Source: Apus apus (Eukaryota > Chordata > Aves > Apodiformes > Apodidae). Taken from it: 64,000 nucleotides of DNA. Below, piece after piece: positions 1-11,400 of this stretch. The translations under genes were made by a program, and so were the position numbers. Numbering within the stretch: position 1 is the stretch's first letter; each line of letters opens with the position of its first letter. The notes below the pieces were generated by a model. That model worked only from the letters and a program-made list of their open reading frames with translations, searched no databases and was not told the DNA's origin. The DNA is taken from NCBI RefSeq assembly GCF_020740795.1, contig NC_067286.1:615990-679989 (forward strand). Reading direction: 5' to 3'.

Positions 1-1548
1 TGGGTGAGTGTTGAGGCTTCGGCCTCCCCATGGCTCGGGTGCCTGCTGGCAGCCCTGGCTGCTGCTGTGGCTGAGGTGGCAGTCCTGCCAGCTCTGGCTG
101 GAAAGGTGTCTTGCAGACATTTAGCATCTCCCTCGTGTGCTGCAAGCAGGGGTGGGAAGGAGAAGCATTGTCACCACTTCCCCAGCTCTGCCACAGAAAT
201 GAACTTGGTATCACCCAAAGAATCTGGGGGTTTCCCCCCCAAAAAAAATAAATAAATGGGATGGGGACACTGGTACTGCTGTTTTTTTTCTCTGAAGAGC
301 AGGTAGTTCCACTGTAGTTGGCTGGAGGGGAAATGCATTCTGAGCTCATTGCAGAGCCCTTGTGCTTCTGTGTCACCAGTGTGTGCCTCATGCTTTTTAT
401 GGGGCCTCAGGAGATGCTTCTGAGGGGAAAGAGAGGAGTGACATTTCTTTCTGTGGTCTGCTTTCTGGTTGGAGAGGAAGGGGACAGGAGTGGGAGAGAA
501 AGCTCTGATGCTTCCCCATCCTGCCCCTGCAGACTCTGTACTTCAGGGAGACACACCATGCAGATCATCTTTGTGCCACTGCTTAATTCCTGAGCCATTC
601 ATTGATTGCAAACTGAGAGGGAGCTGACAGAAACCCCTGACGTGAGGGCTGGTAGGGTTCCCAGCTCCAGAGCTCACATCCTGGCATGGCTCAGCAGTCT
701 GGAGCTCTAAGGCCCTGGGGTTTCTCACCCTGTTGAAGTATTTTTTGCTCCCTTCAAAGGCCTCATTGTACCACAGCATTCAGGCCCAGGATGGACACTC
801 CTGTTAGGGGGGAGCTTTGGACTGCTGCTCTCTCCACTTGTAGCAAAACAGTCCATCTTTGTGGCTGCTCTTTTCCCCTTCTTTCCCTCTTGCAGAGTTA
901 TTTTTCTCCTGGGCCAGCCTGCAGTCTGGTTGGCAGTGCAGCCACACACACAGCTCCCTTGGCTCAGCCAGCCCAGAGCAACCAGGCATGATGCACTGCA
1001 GCAAAATGGGAGTTCAGAAGTCAATACCTGACCAAATTTGAGGAAACCATGTCATGGGCTTTTGTGACCAGAGGAATTAATGACATTTGCTTCCCTGTAG
1101 CTCTGGGCACTGTAGTTGGGTGACTCTGGGTCTGGTACAAGGCACTTTGCATGGTCCCCTGTGGCTGAGAAACTCAGGTGCTGTTCTGAGACTTCCAGCT
1201 CATAATCCTGTCATGTTTGCATCTTAATGCCTGTGAGATCTGAACCCACCTGTGGGACTTTTGTGGAGACTGAGCAGCAAGTGCCAGAGTTATTAAAACC
1301 CAGAAGTGGGCAGAGTTGGCTGGTGGCATAAACCTGATTTCCTCCAGAAGTGCCACCTGGTAGGGGCCATCCTGTGCATGTACAGTGGATGCAGTTGTGT
1401 AGCCTGCAGATACAGGGGGAAAATGACTTAAAATATGACTTAGTCTTGAGCTCATTTAACTTTTTTGGTACAAGTCCAGGTACTACTCTTCTTCCCTTTC
1501 AGAAGAACAGAACCAAGGTAACCAACCCCCTCCCTTGCCTCCTGACAG
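1..1548 (+). other. CCDC32: CCDC32 intron, upstream part (partial)
   Basis: This non-coding stretch precedes the first recognisable CCDC32 exon. It ends with a pyrimidine-rich tract and the acceptor AG at 1547-1548. I see no conserved protein segment and no clear interspersed repeat in it. The N-terminal coding exons of the family are not present here and must lie before the window. Confidence 0.6.
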
Positions 1549-1705
1549 AGAGAAGACTGATGAGGATCAAAGGCCTGTCTCAGGAGGTGACCTCCAAGGA
1601 GATGCTGCACACTCTCTCCCAGGCCAAGAAGGAGTGCTGGGACAGGTTCCTGCAGGAGAAGTTTGAGTCTGAAGTTTATGTAGAGGGACACGACTCGGAT
1701 GAGAG
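1549..1705 (+). CDS. CCDC32: CCDC32 penultimate coding exon (coiled-coil domain containing 32)
   Basis: The exon encodes the conserved core of CCDC32, including RIKGLSQEVTSKEML and QAKKECWDRFLQEK, and ends in HDSDE. These segments match the human protein as I know it almost residue for residue. It is bounded by an acceptor after CCTGACAG and a donor GAGAG|GTAAC. It enters with one codon base supplied by the exon before and leaves with two bases (AG) that become serine with the next exon. The 157-nt length fits both phases. In human studies CCDC32 is a small cytosolic protein that binds the AP2 clathrin adaptor and supports its assembly and clathrin-mediated endocytosis; loss causes a craniofacial, cardiac and neurodevelopmental syndrome. 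The upstream exons are outside the window, so the gene is cut by the edge and not broken. Confidence 0.93.
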
Positions 1706-3485
1706 GTAACGAGCAAGTTGGTGAGAAGGGATTAGTTCTTATCACCTTGGCAAACACTCTTTGTTTCCTAGAAACTAGTTTGGGCTCTGGCAGGACTTGT
1801 GCTGGGACAGTGTCACTAACTCACAGCTCGTTGCCCCTCACTGTGGCTGTCCAGGCTTTCTGGGACAGCTGGATAACAACCACTCTCCTGGTGCTAGAGG
1901 GGAGCACACTGCCCTGGTCAGCTTTGGACTTCCAGTGCTGCTCACTGAGCTTTGCATCCCTCAGACTGGGGTGATCCAGCATGGAGACAACCAGGACCTC
2001 TGTGATCAACTCTCCTGTCCCTCTGGGGTGGGGAAAAGGTGCAGGAGGGGTGTGTGATGTGTCTCAGGCTGCTTTTTCTGAGGCTTAACTCCACAAGTGA
2101 CCCCCAAGCCAGTCCCTGTGTGTCTGCAAGAGCCCAGTGAAGCTCTGCTTCAGCCACAAGTGGGGTCTGAAGTTCAGAGCAGGGTTGGTACCAATCCTGA
2201 TCAGAGCTGGGTGCTCTACCTCCTGTTCTGCTGCTCCCTCTCTCTCCTCACCCTTTTCCAGATGATGTATGAATTAAGATGAGAGTCCTTTTCCTCAGCA
2301 GTCTCACTTCCAATCACTTATAAAGCCCTCCACTGTTCTCCTTTCTGAGCTGACATTTCTCATGATTGCCTCAAGTTGAAAAGAAGATTATTTTTCTCCC
2401 TTGAAGAAAATCTACTTAAGCTAGATTGGGAGTTTAAGCATGAGAAATAATCCATGTTCATAAGGAGTTTTTAGATTCTCTCTTTGACCAGTAAACTTCA
2501 ATGTGATTTACATTTAAAAACAAGCTTTTGTAGCCATATCTGCTCTGTTTTGAAGGGCTGGGGATGTTGTCCATGGAAGCATTTTCCTCCCTAGAATCTC
2601 TGAAGTTAGAGGTCACTCCCCAGCAGCACCAGAGTATTTGATTCTCACCCACCAAACAACAAACCTTAACTTTCTAGCCCACAGATAATTCCAAGGATAT
2701 TGCCATGTGAAATTCTGCTCCTGGGCAAGAGAAAAAGAGAAAAGCAAGTCAGTTTTGTGGCTGTGCTAAATGATGTGACTCACCCTTCCAGAAGGGGAGC
2801 AGCCCCTGCTCACTCCTGCATTTAGGAGTTAGAATATTAAACTTGTAGAATTCTAGCCAGTATTTTACCAAAAAGAAGGGTAGATCTGCTCTGATCAGAC
2901 CAGGTATTGTGAGATAGGCTGTAGGACAGTAATTGTGCTCCAACATATTTGTGAACATCTGTAGAGTCCACAGGTTGATTGGCCTTCTGGAGTGTTCACA
3001 TAGTGCCCTTTGCTCCTGCAGTCCTTGGGGGGTATTAATGGTCACATGTTTTGATAGGTGCTTGAGTTTTGTTCCCCTCTCTTCGCCCCTGTTACTTCCT
3101 CATCTCCATCACAGTTTTAGTTTAGCCCTGTTTTTTTACTTCCAGCCCAGAAAGCTGGGAATGGAATTGTAGTTTTTAGACAGTACTTGAAGAACAAGGG
3201 CTGAGGGACCTGCTGAGGGTTCTTTTCATCAAGGAGAATCCAAGTGTAAAAACTTCTCTAACCGTAGTTGGAAAAGCCCAAGTAGAGCAGAAAGGCTGCA
3301 GACCAAGAGATTCTGCTTCCTCCTCTGGCCCAGGAATCACTCTCATGCTGGACCTTGTCTGTGGCAACAGGAATTCCCACGGAGGGGAAAGGAACATGTC
3401 CCAGGGTTTTCCAAACGCTGCTCTCAGACCTTCCTGTGCAGCTCTGTTGCTCTGGGGGTCACGGGGTGTCTTGTCTGTCCCTCAG
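1706..3485 (+). other. CCDC32: CCDC32 last intron
   Basis: A GT-AG intron between the two CCDC32 exons, with donor GTAACG at 1706 and acceptor CCCTCAG ending at 3485. No exon, RNA gene or recognisable repeat was found inside. Confidence 0.85.
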
Positions 3486-3624
3486 CACACTGGAGCACCT
3501 GAGGAGGTGGCTGCAGCCCGACAAGGTGGCCATCAGCAGGGAGGAGGTGCAGTGTCTCCTGCCCCTGGAGCCCCAGCTGGAGAAGCAGGAGATGGAGGAA
3601 GAGCCTCCGGCTGCGGAGCAGTGA
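3486..3624 (+). CDS. CCDC32: CCDC32 terminal coding exon
   Basis: Together with the AG left from the previous exon, the first base gives serine, and the protein reads STLEHLRRWLQPDKVAIS and continues to the C-terminus EPPAAEQ, followed by TGA at 3622-3624. The human protein has the same STLEH and RWLQPDKVA block and also ends in AAEQ. The C-terminal acidic and proline stretch looks shorter than in human, which has an extra repeated EPAAGDKPAA-like segment. The phase is correct: 139 nt equals one base plus 46 codons including the stop. Identity is secure. Confidence 0.93.
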
Positions 3625-4647
3625 GATGCACCCCGGCCAGCCCAGAGAGCTGCCCCTGAGGAAGCTGTGTCCAGCCACAGGAATAACAGGAGGGTGGGGT
3701 GGGGAGGGCAGAAGTGCCAATTGTCAGTCATTTAAAACCCACAAACAACCCCAACCCACAGGAAACAACCCCAGCTCTGCAGCTCCAGAGACTCTGCTGG
3801 GCCTTTGCCAGCGCCTGCTGAACCCGCCTGGCTCTGACCTTCTCCCAGCCTGTGGCAGCCACATCATTCCAGTCTGAATGGGAATAGTCTGTAATTCACC
3901 AGAAGACCTGCTAAACAGACAAAAAGCCCACAGTTGTTCAGAAGCATCCTAAACCAGGATGGTTTAGAACAGATCAAACCACTGAATCAGGTTGTCTTCC
4001 TGTCTTGTACCTTTTTAACTTCTCATTAGGGCATTTTTTCCTCTCCTGCAAAGCCCACTGGTGTTTTCTGTAGCTGATCACTATTTAAGGTGCAGCTGGC
4101 CCCAAGTTGTCCCTGGAGGAAGATATTTTTCCCCCGAGATGGATTTGGAACCCTGAAGGCAGCTCTCTGCAATCATTAGATGGCTGTTTTCATTGACATT
4201 GTCCCCGTTTCACATTCCTCTGCCCCCCTCCAATATCCCACTTTATTGGCCAAACCTGCTACAGAACACACTGGACAGGGAGTATTTTTTTTCTCTCCTT
4301 GCTCATTTTGTACCTGTATCTCCTTCAGCCTCTCCAGAAGAGGGTCAGAGGAGGTTCTGTATCAGGAAACCAGGCTCCATCACCAGGGAGGTGACAGCTC
4401 ATTCTCCTGGCAGGCTTGCCTAGAATTACCTGACTTTAAATCTGTTCTAGCTTTTAATCATTTTTGATCCCGTTTAACTGCAGAGTTTAACAACCTGCAG
4501 AGGGTTATTTCCTGTTACTAATGGGAGGGCTGTGCCCTGCCCTGGTGTCAGACTGGCCCTGTGCTCTCTGCCTGGGCAGTGACAGGGCTGGTGGGCTGAG
4601 CCAGCAGGGCAGAGCTGGCAGGGGCAGCCCCGGTAGCTCCTGCACCC

Positions 4648-4893
4648 TGAGAACCACAGGATCAGTGCTGAGGGGGAAGGGACCCATCAGGGTCCAACTC
4701 CTGTCCCTGTGTAGGGCACCCACACCACATGCCTGACAGCATCATCCAAACACCTCCTGAGCTCAGGCAGGTTGGTGCTGTGACCACTGCCCTGGGGAGC
4801 TGGTTCCAGTGCTCAACCACCCCCTGGGTTAAAAACCTTTTCCTGATGTCCAGCCCAAACCTCCCCTGATGCAGCTTCCTGCCATTTCCCCAA
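4648..4893 (-). mobile_element. CR1 LINE 3'-end fragment, antisense
   Basis: Read on the plus strand this is the complement of a CR1 3' region: AACCACAGGATCA, then AGGGACCCATCAGGGTCCAA, then a section about the remaining affected elements ending in TTTTTCCTGATGTCCAGCCC and AACCTCCCCTGATGCAGCTT. This is the familiar avian CR1 pattern, well diverged. It has no coding capacity. It lies in the presumed 3' UTR of CCDC32, in the opposite orientation to that gene. Confidence 0.8.
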
Positions 4894-5454
4894 CTCACAC
4901 CGTGTTCTTCATGTACCTGTATGAAAATACATTTTAAAAAGTCTCCTCCTGCCAGAGCTTCCTTGTTTCCTGTATGATTCCCAGTGGTGCTTCAAACTCT
5001 CTCCTGGACAGTTGCTTTGTGGGAGCTTCTCCCATGGTGCCAGGACTTGGGGCTGGTCTGCAGGCCTGGCTCTGTCTGCAGGACCCCCCAGGCTCCTGCC
5101 CACAGCTCCTCACCCTGCTGGAACACACACTGGAGATCTGAGCATTACAGAGAATTACCTGCACGAGGATGGTTTGGGACTTGCCAGTCTCGTGTCTTGT
5201 TGTCATCCTTTAAATGTCCCTTTTCATTTATCTCTAAAAATGAGTCTGCTTCCCTGTCCCCAGTGCTGCAAGTCTCTCACCTGTGACATCAAGCTGGAAC
5301 AAAGATGTTTCTGAGTATTGACCAGAAACTGTGTGTACCAGGAGAGAAAGATGCAATTTCCCTGTCGATATCAAGGCTGTTTTGTAGTCAATACATTTCC
5401 TTCTCCTGATTAGCAGTGACTGTGAAGAGGCTTTATATTATCTTGTCTGTTCCC

Positions 5455-5460
5455 ATTAAA
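5455..5460 (+). promoter_or_regulatory. CCDC32: Candidate polyadenylation signal ATTAAA for CCDC32
   Basis: An ATTAAA hexamer follows T-rich sequence 1.83 kb after the CCDC32 stop. It is the only good candidate on this strand before the intergenic microsatellites. Confidence 0.45.
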
Positions 5461-5800
5461 GATATTTGAGAAAGAAATGTGTCCAAAGTAACTGTGCTGG
5501 GACACTGAGAGTTCCAGGCCCACATAACTTAGAGGAGGGGCCTCAGAGAAAGTCTCTCTCACCATTTCGCTTTGAAAAGTAGCTCAGAAGCCCAAGGAAA
5601 GGTCTGGAGATGAACTTTTGTCCAAACACTATTTTATAAGCACACAAGCTATTTTTCCATCTGGTTTTAAGCTAACCACACTGCTCTTCAGAAACACAGC
5701 CCTGGGCTGCTCAAGGAAAGGACCAACACCCAGAGAAGGCACCTCAGGAGAAGACACCAGGAGCTTTCACATGGACACTGACCCAGAAGGAACCAGACCT

Positions 5801-5813
5801 GGGGGGGGGGGGG
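5801..5813. repeat. Poly-G tract (G13)
   Basis: Thirteen consecutive G, followed by TGAGGGG. It is a homopolymer prone to length change and sequencing error. Confidence 0.9.
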
Positions 5814-5883
5814 TGAGGGGGTCTGCTCTGGGATCACTGCCAGGACAGCAAGAACTCCTCTGTTAGGGCCCTTAAGAACTGCT

Positions 5884-5904
5884 TATATATATATATATAT
5901 ATAT
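5884..5904. repeat. (TA)n microsatellite
   Basis: About ten TA dinucleotides, starting in GCTTATAT and ending before CACTT. Confidence 0.95.
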
Positions 5905-8444
5905 CACTTAAACTGAGAACACATGGAGAAGCCTGAGGCCCCCAGGCAGCAGGGGGGGATGCATTTGGGGATGATGCCACATGTGGGTTCATGGGCAAGG
6001 ACTTCACTCCAGGCTGTGAGGGGTTATCCTGAGGAGGGAGAGCTGTTTGGCTCCCATTCATCAGACACACTCCTGCTGGGGCATTTTCACTGGGGATGTT
6101 TTTTGCTTGTACAGCAACACCAGCTTTCCTGTGCTGGGGGGTGTGACAACCTGTTCTGCATCGGTGTGACAGGAGGGGCTGAGGGGACAGGGCAGCAGCA
6201 AGGAAAGTAGGGGCTGGGGGTGCAGCCAGGTCCACAACAGCAGCCTGGGAAAGCTTGATGCCCAGGCTGCTCTGCACACAGACCTGCTCTCAAATGCAGG
6301 AGATGATCTAGCTGTGAGAAACCTGTAATCACCAGAGTGATGTTCCCTTGCTCTGGTTTGTACCTCTTAAAGGTGACATCTGCCCTTTTCTCTGCATGAA
6401 ACAGCACTTCTCCACCCCCTCAAGCTTCCCAGAGGGATGGAGCACACCCTGTGCCTTCCAGCTACAGAAATTTGTCTTCAAGATGGGGCAGAATGAAGTG
6501 AAATCTGAAGAGAGCCCAACTGGTGCCTCGTGAGGGCAGGTGTCAGTGGCCAAGTGGCAGCTGAAGTACTGGGAACATCTGGCAGGGAGGAGAAGGGACT
6601 GCAAAACTGTTCCTAAACCAGTGAGCAACCAAGAAACATCAAGAATGGGGCAGTGGCTGAGGCTGGTGAGTGTCTGCATGGGATGCACTCAGCTGGGAAC
6701 ATGCACCCAGCTCACCTCTCCAGCACCAGCTGGGACAGCCCCTGGGCAGGACGGGCCATGGATGGAGCCCAAACTTGGGCAGCAGCTGATCCCATCCCAG
6801 TGCATCTCTGGAGACATCCAGCAGGTTCTGGAACCTGCTGCTAGTTCTAAATCCAACCTGGTGACCAGACACGAAGAGAAGGCTTAAGTCACAGCAAATC
6901 CAACTCCTGCTCATCACCTGCTTGGGGGGGACAGACACCAGGATGTCACGGATTCAGCCACTGAATCCATCACTTGTATCCATCTAAAGGCAGACACTCC
7001 TGGTGGGGGGACAACACAAGCTCTGGAATCAGATTTCTCCTACAGGGTCCCTGGAAGCAGCAGAGATGAGGTCAGACAAGGCTTTTCCAGGATGAGCAGG
7101 AGCTGGACGTGCCCCATCCCCACCACCCAGCTGCTCAGCATTCTGCTGCCACATCCAAGCTCCATCTCTCATCTCAAACGAGCTTTTAAGAGCCTTGTGC
7201 TTCCCTTATCAGATTGTTCTGCTGCTTGAAATTAACAGCAGCTCTCAGCCAGGCTGTGACAAGGAGACAAAGATGATTTTCCCCCTGCTGATGCTTTGGC
7301 AGGTCCCAGTGCTCACATCTCAGCCAGCTCTAGTGACCCACACCCGCCAGGTCGAGACAAATCCACAACCTTCTCCCACCAAAGGCCTCCTTTTGCAGAG
7401 CTTCCCCTGGGACTGGCCTGACAATTTTCATCCCTCTTGCCCCCAGAAATTCCAGCTGATGATCAGTTTTAATGTCCCCTTGTTTCAATGAGCTGGGAAG
7501 GAAAAGGTGGAAAGACCCCACACGTGGGATCAGAGGCTTTCGGGGAAGACAGAGCTGGTGGGCAACGACCTGCTCTGGATCTGGCAGGCAGGTGCCTCTG
7601 CCACCTCCTCTAACACACACCCCTCTTACTATCCCCTCCCTTATTACGGGGCTACAGTAATTAATACTGCAATTAACACACCTGCCTTCAAAGCCCTGTG
7701 GGTGGAGAAGCAAAGGTTTGGTTTTCCTTCCACAACAGAAAGAAAAAACAAGCAGAGAACGATGACAAGTCCTGGTCTCCTCATGAGGGGCAAGAGCTGC
7801 TCCAAGGCAGCTTCAGGACAGTGGATCCGAGAGCTTTAAAACTGCCATGTTTGTCCTGGCACAGCTCCTAAAAACTTCCTAACAGTGTTTGGGCTGAAAG
7901 GTGGAGTTTGTGGTTTGGGGATCATGGCTACTTAGTATTTTTGGGACCAACCTGGCAAACCCATGGGGGTTTCTTGATGCTTATTGCCCTCCCAGTGCCC
8001 CCATAACCTGCTGCCCTACAATGAAGGGCCCAAACCCACCAGACAGGCCTCAGGGAATTGATGCACAGGCTGGCCAAGAGGGCTGCTCCCCCACCTGCAC
8101 TTCCAAACATTTTCAGCTTTACTTTTACCTCTTTTTCTTCTTTGGGTTATCTCCAAGATCAGCTTCTTCCCTGCTCAGCTGGGGCAAGGATCCACATCCT
8201 GCCCCCAAAATCACAAACCCAACACCCTGACCAGTTGACCCTGCTGCTCCCGAGGCAAATCAAAGGCTCCTGAATTTGGGGAGCTGAGAAAATGACAGTA
8301 GGATCTAGAAAAGAACCTGCCAGGGCAGCACCGCCGACATGGCAGAGCTTGCAGGAAAAAGGGCAGCAGGGGTTGGGAGAGAGGATGGAAGGGAATTGGG
8401 AGCTCGGGCAGGATCCAAGCAGATCCACAGGAGGGAAAGGAGTG

Positions 8445-8580
8445 ACCTGCAACCCTGGGGAGACCCTGGCCCAGGTTGCCCAGGGAAATCGGGCTGCCCC
8501 ATCCCTGGAAGTGCTCAAGGGCAGCTTGGATGGGGTTGGAGCAACCTGGTCTGGTGGGAGGTGTCCCTGCCCGTGGCAGG
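8445..8580 (+). mobile_element. CR1 LINE 3'-end fragment
   Basis: The sequence contains the CR1 phrases GACCCTGGCCCAGGTTGCCC, GGGCTGCCCCATCCCTGGAA and GGTGGGAGGTGTCCCTGCCC in sense order. It stops short of the usual ATTCTATG-type tail, so the end is truncated or replaced. It has no coding capacity. Confidence 0.85.
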
Positions 8581-9111
8581 AATTCTCAGAAATTTCCTCA
8601 TGCAACAAACATTCACGCTAGGAACAGAGAATGAAGCAGCTGCCAGCACAGGGCCCGGGGGTGCCGAGAGCAGGGCGTGGGGAGCAGGGCATGAGGAGCT
8701 CACCCCTGCTCCCCTCCTTCCCTCCCACTGCTCCCTGCTCCTTTCCTCCCTGGAGCTGTCGGGCAGCGCTGGGAGCAGCCGGTGACCTGATCCCTCTCCC
8801 GGCTGCCCAGAGCTCAGTGCTGGTTGCTGGGCTCCTCGGGGCCAACTCCAGCTTTTATCCCACCCTTCTCCCTCTTATCCCGAGCCCCACCAAGACCCAC
8901 TGGTGCAGCCACCTCCAGCCCCTGCTACTCACGTTTTTGGGGAACTCCTCACTCCCCTGTTCCACATGCGGAGCAGGATCAGAGCAACCGAGCTCTTCCC
9001 TGGGCACAAAAGCACCTTCATTCCCTGTCACCAGGGAGCTGGGAACCCCCACACCCCCAAAGGCAGCTCTGCAGAAAAAAACCTGCTTGGGCTTTTCTTC
9101 CCCCCCCCTAC

Positions 9112-9128
9112 TATATATATATATATAT
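9112..9128. repeat. (TA)n microsatellite
   Basis: About eight TA dinucleotides directly after a C-rich run (9101-9108). Confidence 0.92.
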
Positions 9129-9159
9129 GTTTTTCCCAAGTTCTGTGAAGCCCTTTACA

Positions 9160-9188
9160 GGGAGGGGGAGGAGGGGGGGGGGGGGGGG
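9160..9188. repeat. G-rich tract with near-homopolymer G run
   Basis: A nearly uninterrupted purine tract with a final run of about 16 G. It could form a quadruplex on the plus strand. Confidence 0.9.
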
Positions 9189-10635
9189 AAGTGTTGAAGA
9201 CAAGGAATCCCTCCCAGGAAGGCCACAGCACGACCTTTTATAGCTGGTTGGGGAATTAGTTTCACCTCCTGAAGCCCGTTTGGCTGCTGTGGGCACAGCT
9301 GAGGCCCCAGCCAGGCTGCCCCAGCAGCTCCCCTGGCTTTCACAGGGTTATTTTAGCAGAGCAATGAGCCAGGGGCCTGACCTTAAGCCTGGTTAAAAGA
9401 CCTGCTCCTTGTAAAATCTCTGATAAAACCACAAAAGCTCGTTAAAATGACTCCATGCAGCTGGGCTGGGCACAGCATGTCCCTCAGGCACCAGCTGAAA
9501 TTTAGAAGAAAACCAGTTTTTCAGCCATGTGGGTCATGCTTGCTCTACATCCAAAAATACTGGGGTTTGGGTGTTGTTTTTTCAAAAAACCCCTTTGCTG
9601 GTGGCTGGATGATGTGGTGGCTGGGTGATGTCCTGAGCCTGGACCACCAGCTCTCCTCAGAACCCAGACTTGCAGCCCAAAGGGAATGAACGTGGGTGGA
9701 AATCCAGGAAAGAAAGGAAACACACACCTGCCGTTTTACACGCCAAAAGCTTCATCCGAGAGCGAGGAGTCTGCGGGGAGATTTGGCTTATTTGCTCTAA
9801 AAGACATTTACATGATTTGTAAACAGACACTCAGGAGGGATCAGCCAAGAAATAAAAATCTAATGCTGATCCTCCCGTGTCCCCAAACACTCCCCGTGCT
9901 CTGCAGAAGCTTTTTCAAGTGGCTGTGCAAAAAGCGTTTTAGTGCCTGAGCCCTTTTCCCCAGCTCTTAAAAATCATCAATATTTAGATTGCCTGGAAGG
10001 TAAATGCCTGTGATGGAACAGGGTGTGCCCCTCAGGCCCTGAGGGCATCTGTGGGGAAAGGTGACCCCAGGTATTCCTGGAACAAATGGGAGAGGCTGGA
10101 GGTTTGGTGGGGAGAAAAGCAGGGGGGTGCTGGCTGGTCCTGGCACCCCCAGGCATTGGGGGCAGTTCTGCCTCATCTCCCAGTGGTGGGAATTGGGGCT
10201 GGGGGACTGGGAGCACCCAGTGCCTTCAGGTGGGGGCTGCTGTCCTGCCCTGCCTCTTGTTTATATTTCTCCAGCAGGAAATAAAATGCAAAATGGGAAT
10301 TTTTTTTGCCCCCCCCTCACCCCCCCCAGCCTGCTGTGGCTCTGGGATGGATGCAATTCCCCCCTTGCAGCTTCCAGGCCTGGCCCCTCTGGGCTCCTTG
10401 GCTGGACCCGCTTGGTTTCAGGGGCCAGGCTGGTGCTGGTGTGCACTGGGGGTTTGGGGGGCAGCTCCGTGGGGCACACACTGGACCCCACACCTGTGCC
10501 CCAGACCACGGCTGCCTGGTGGTCCCTGCTGGCTGGTGGTCCCCACTGGTTGGGTGCCCACCAACCCATGGCTGCACGACCCTCAGTCCCCTCTGCCCTT
10601 GCTCCACGGCTGGGCCACCAGTGGGTGCCCATTGC

Positions 10636-10953
10636 CCCTCACCCCACTCTCCCTGCACCCCCCTCTTCCTCACCCCTCTCTCCTCACCCCCCTCTTCTTC
10701 ATCTCCCTCTCCTCACCCCACTCTCCCTGCACCCCTCTCTTCCTCACCCCTCTCTCCTCACCCCCCTCTTCTTCATCTCCCTCTCCTCACCCCACTCTCC
10801 CTGCACCCCTCTCTTCCTCACCCCTCTCTCCTCACCCCCCTCTCCTCACCCCACTCTCCCTGCACCCCCCTCTTCCTCACTCCCCTCTTCCTCACCCCCC
10901 TCTCCTCACCCCCCTCTCATCACCCCCCTCTCCTCACCCCCCTCTCCCTGCCG
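10636..10953. repeat. Pyrimidine-rich minisatellite, 74-bp unit
   Basis: An array built from variants of CACCCCTCTCTTCCTCACCC and CCCCTCTTCTTCATCTCC. The marker ATCTCC recurs at 10701 and 10775, which gives a 74-bp period. Later copies lose part of the unit and break down to a short CACCCCCCTCTCCT repeat. The strand is almost pure C/T, so the array is open in several frames for over a kilobase; those frames are not genes. Confidence 0.9.
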
Positions 10954-11330
10954 GGTTCCCTCTCCCGGCAGCTCCGGGCGGTCCCTGCCCGTCCCTCCCG
11001 TCCCCCCTTTCCCAGGGGGGTCCCCATGATCCTGCCCCCGGGGCGGGGGCTCCCGCAGCAGCCCCGCAGCTCCCCTGCCAATCCCTGGAATGCCGGAGCA
11101 GCGCGGGGGGGACACGTCCCGTCCTTCCAGGGCTTAAAAGCTCCGGCAGCGGGGGCGGAAAAAAAACCCCAACAAACCCAAAGGCACGAAGACAAACCCA
11201 CCGGAGCCGGTGCTGGGGAGATCGGGGGTGCCGGAGGCTCCGGGGGATCCGCCGGGAAGGGAACGCGGCTCCTCCGCTCCGAGGGAATATCGGGAAGCAG
11301 GAGTCGCTCTCATCCCGCCGCACCCAGCCC

Positions 11331-11398
11331 GATCCCCAGCCCGATCCCGATCCCGATCCCGATCCCGATCCCGATCCCCATCCCGATCCCGATCCCGC
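11331..11398. repeat. (GATCCC)n hexanucleotide repeat
   Basis: About nine GATCCC units with a single changed base (CATCCC), preceded by two imperfect units. It ends right at the candidate splice donor CCGCAG|GTGAGC, so it may sit in the 5' UTR of the receptor mRNA. Confidence 0.95.
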
Positions 11399-11400
11399 AG

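Larger units (their letters stand above)
3625..5480 (+). other. CCDC32: Probable CCDC32 3' UTR
   Basis: This is non-coding sequence after the CCDC32 stop. The first canonical-type polyadenylation hexamer I see on the plus strand is ATTAAA at 5455-5460, which would give a 3' UTR of about 1.85 kb. An antisense CR1 fragment (about 4648-4893) lies inside it. The exact end is an inference from the hexamer. Confidence 0.5.
5481..8444. other. Intergenic DNA between CCDC32 and the GPCR, first part
   Basis: No gene is recognised. The stretch holds a G13 run at 5801-5813, a TA repeat at 5884-5904, and an AT-rich block near 7630-7680 with several TAATTA/CAATTA-type homeodomain core sites. Open frames here are short and look unlike protein. 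Confidence 0.5.
8581..10635. other. Intergenic DNA upstream of the GPCR repeat cluster
   Basis: No gene is recognised. It holds a TA microsatellite (9112-9128), a nearly pure G tract (9160-9188) and otherwise unremarkable mixed-GC sequence. Open frames of up to 188 codons here reflect low stop density in GC-rich DNA. Confidence 0.5.

Noticed and set aside
1-10. Possible splice donor (TGG|GTGAGTG) at the very start, hinting at an upstream CCDC32 exon ending at base 3
   Set aside because: The upstream sequence is not available and three bases cannot be checked for phase or protein match.
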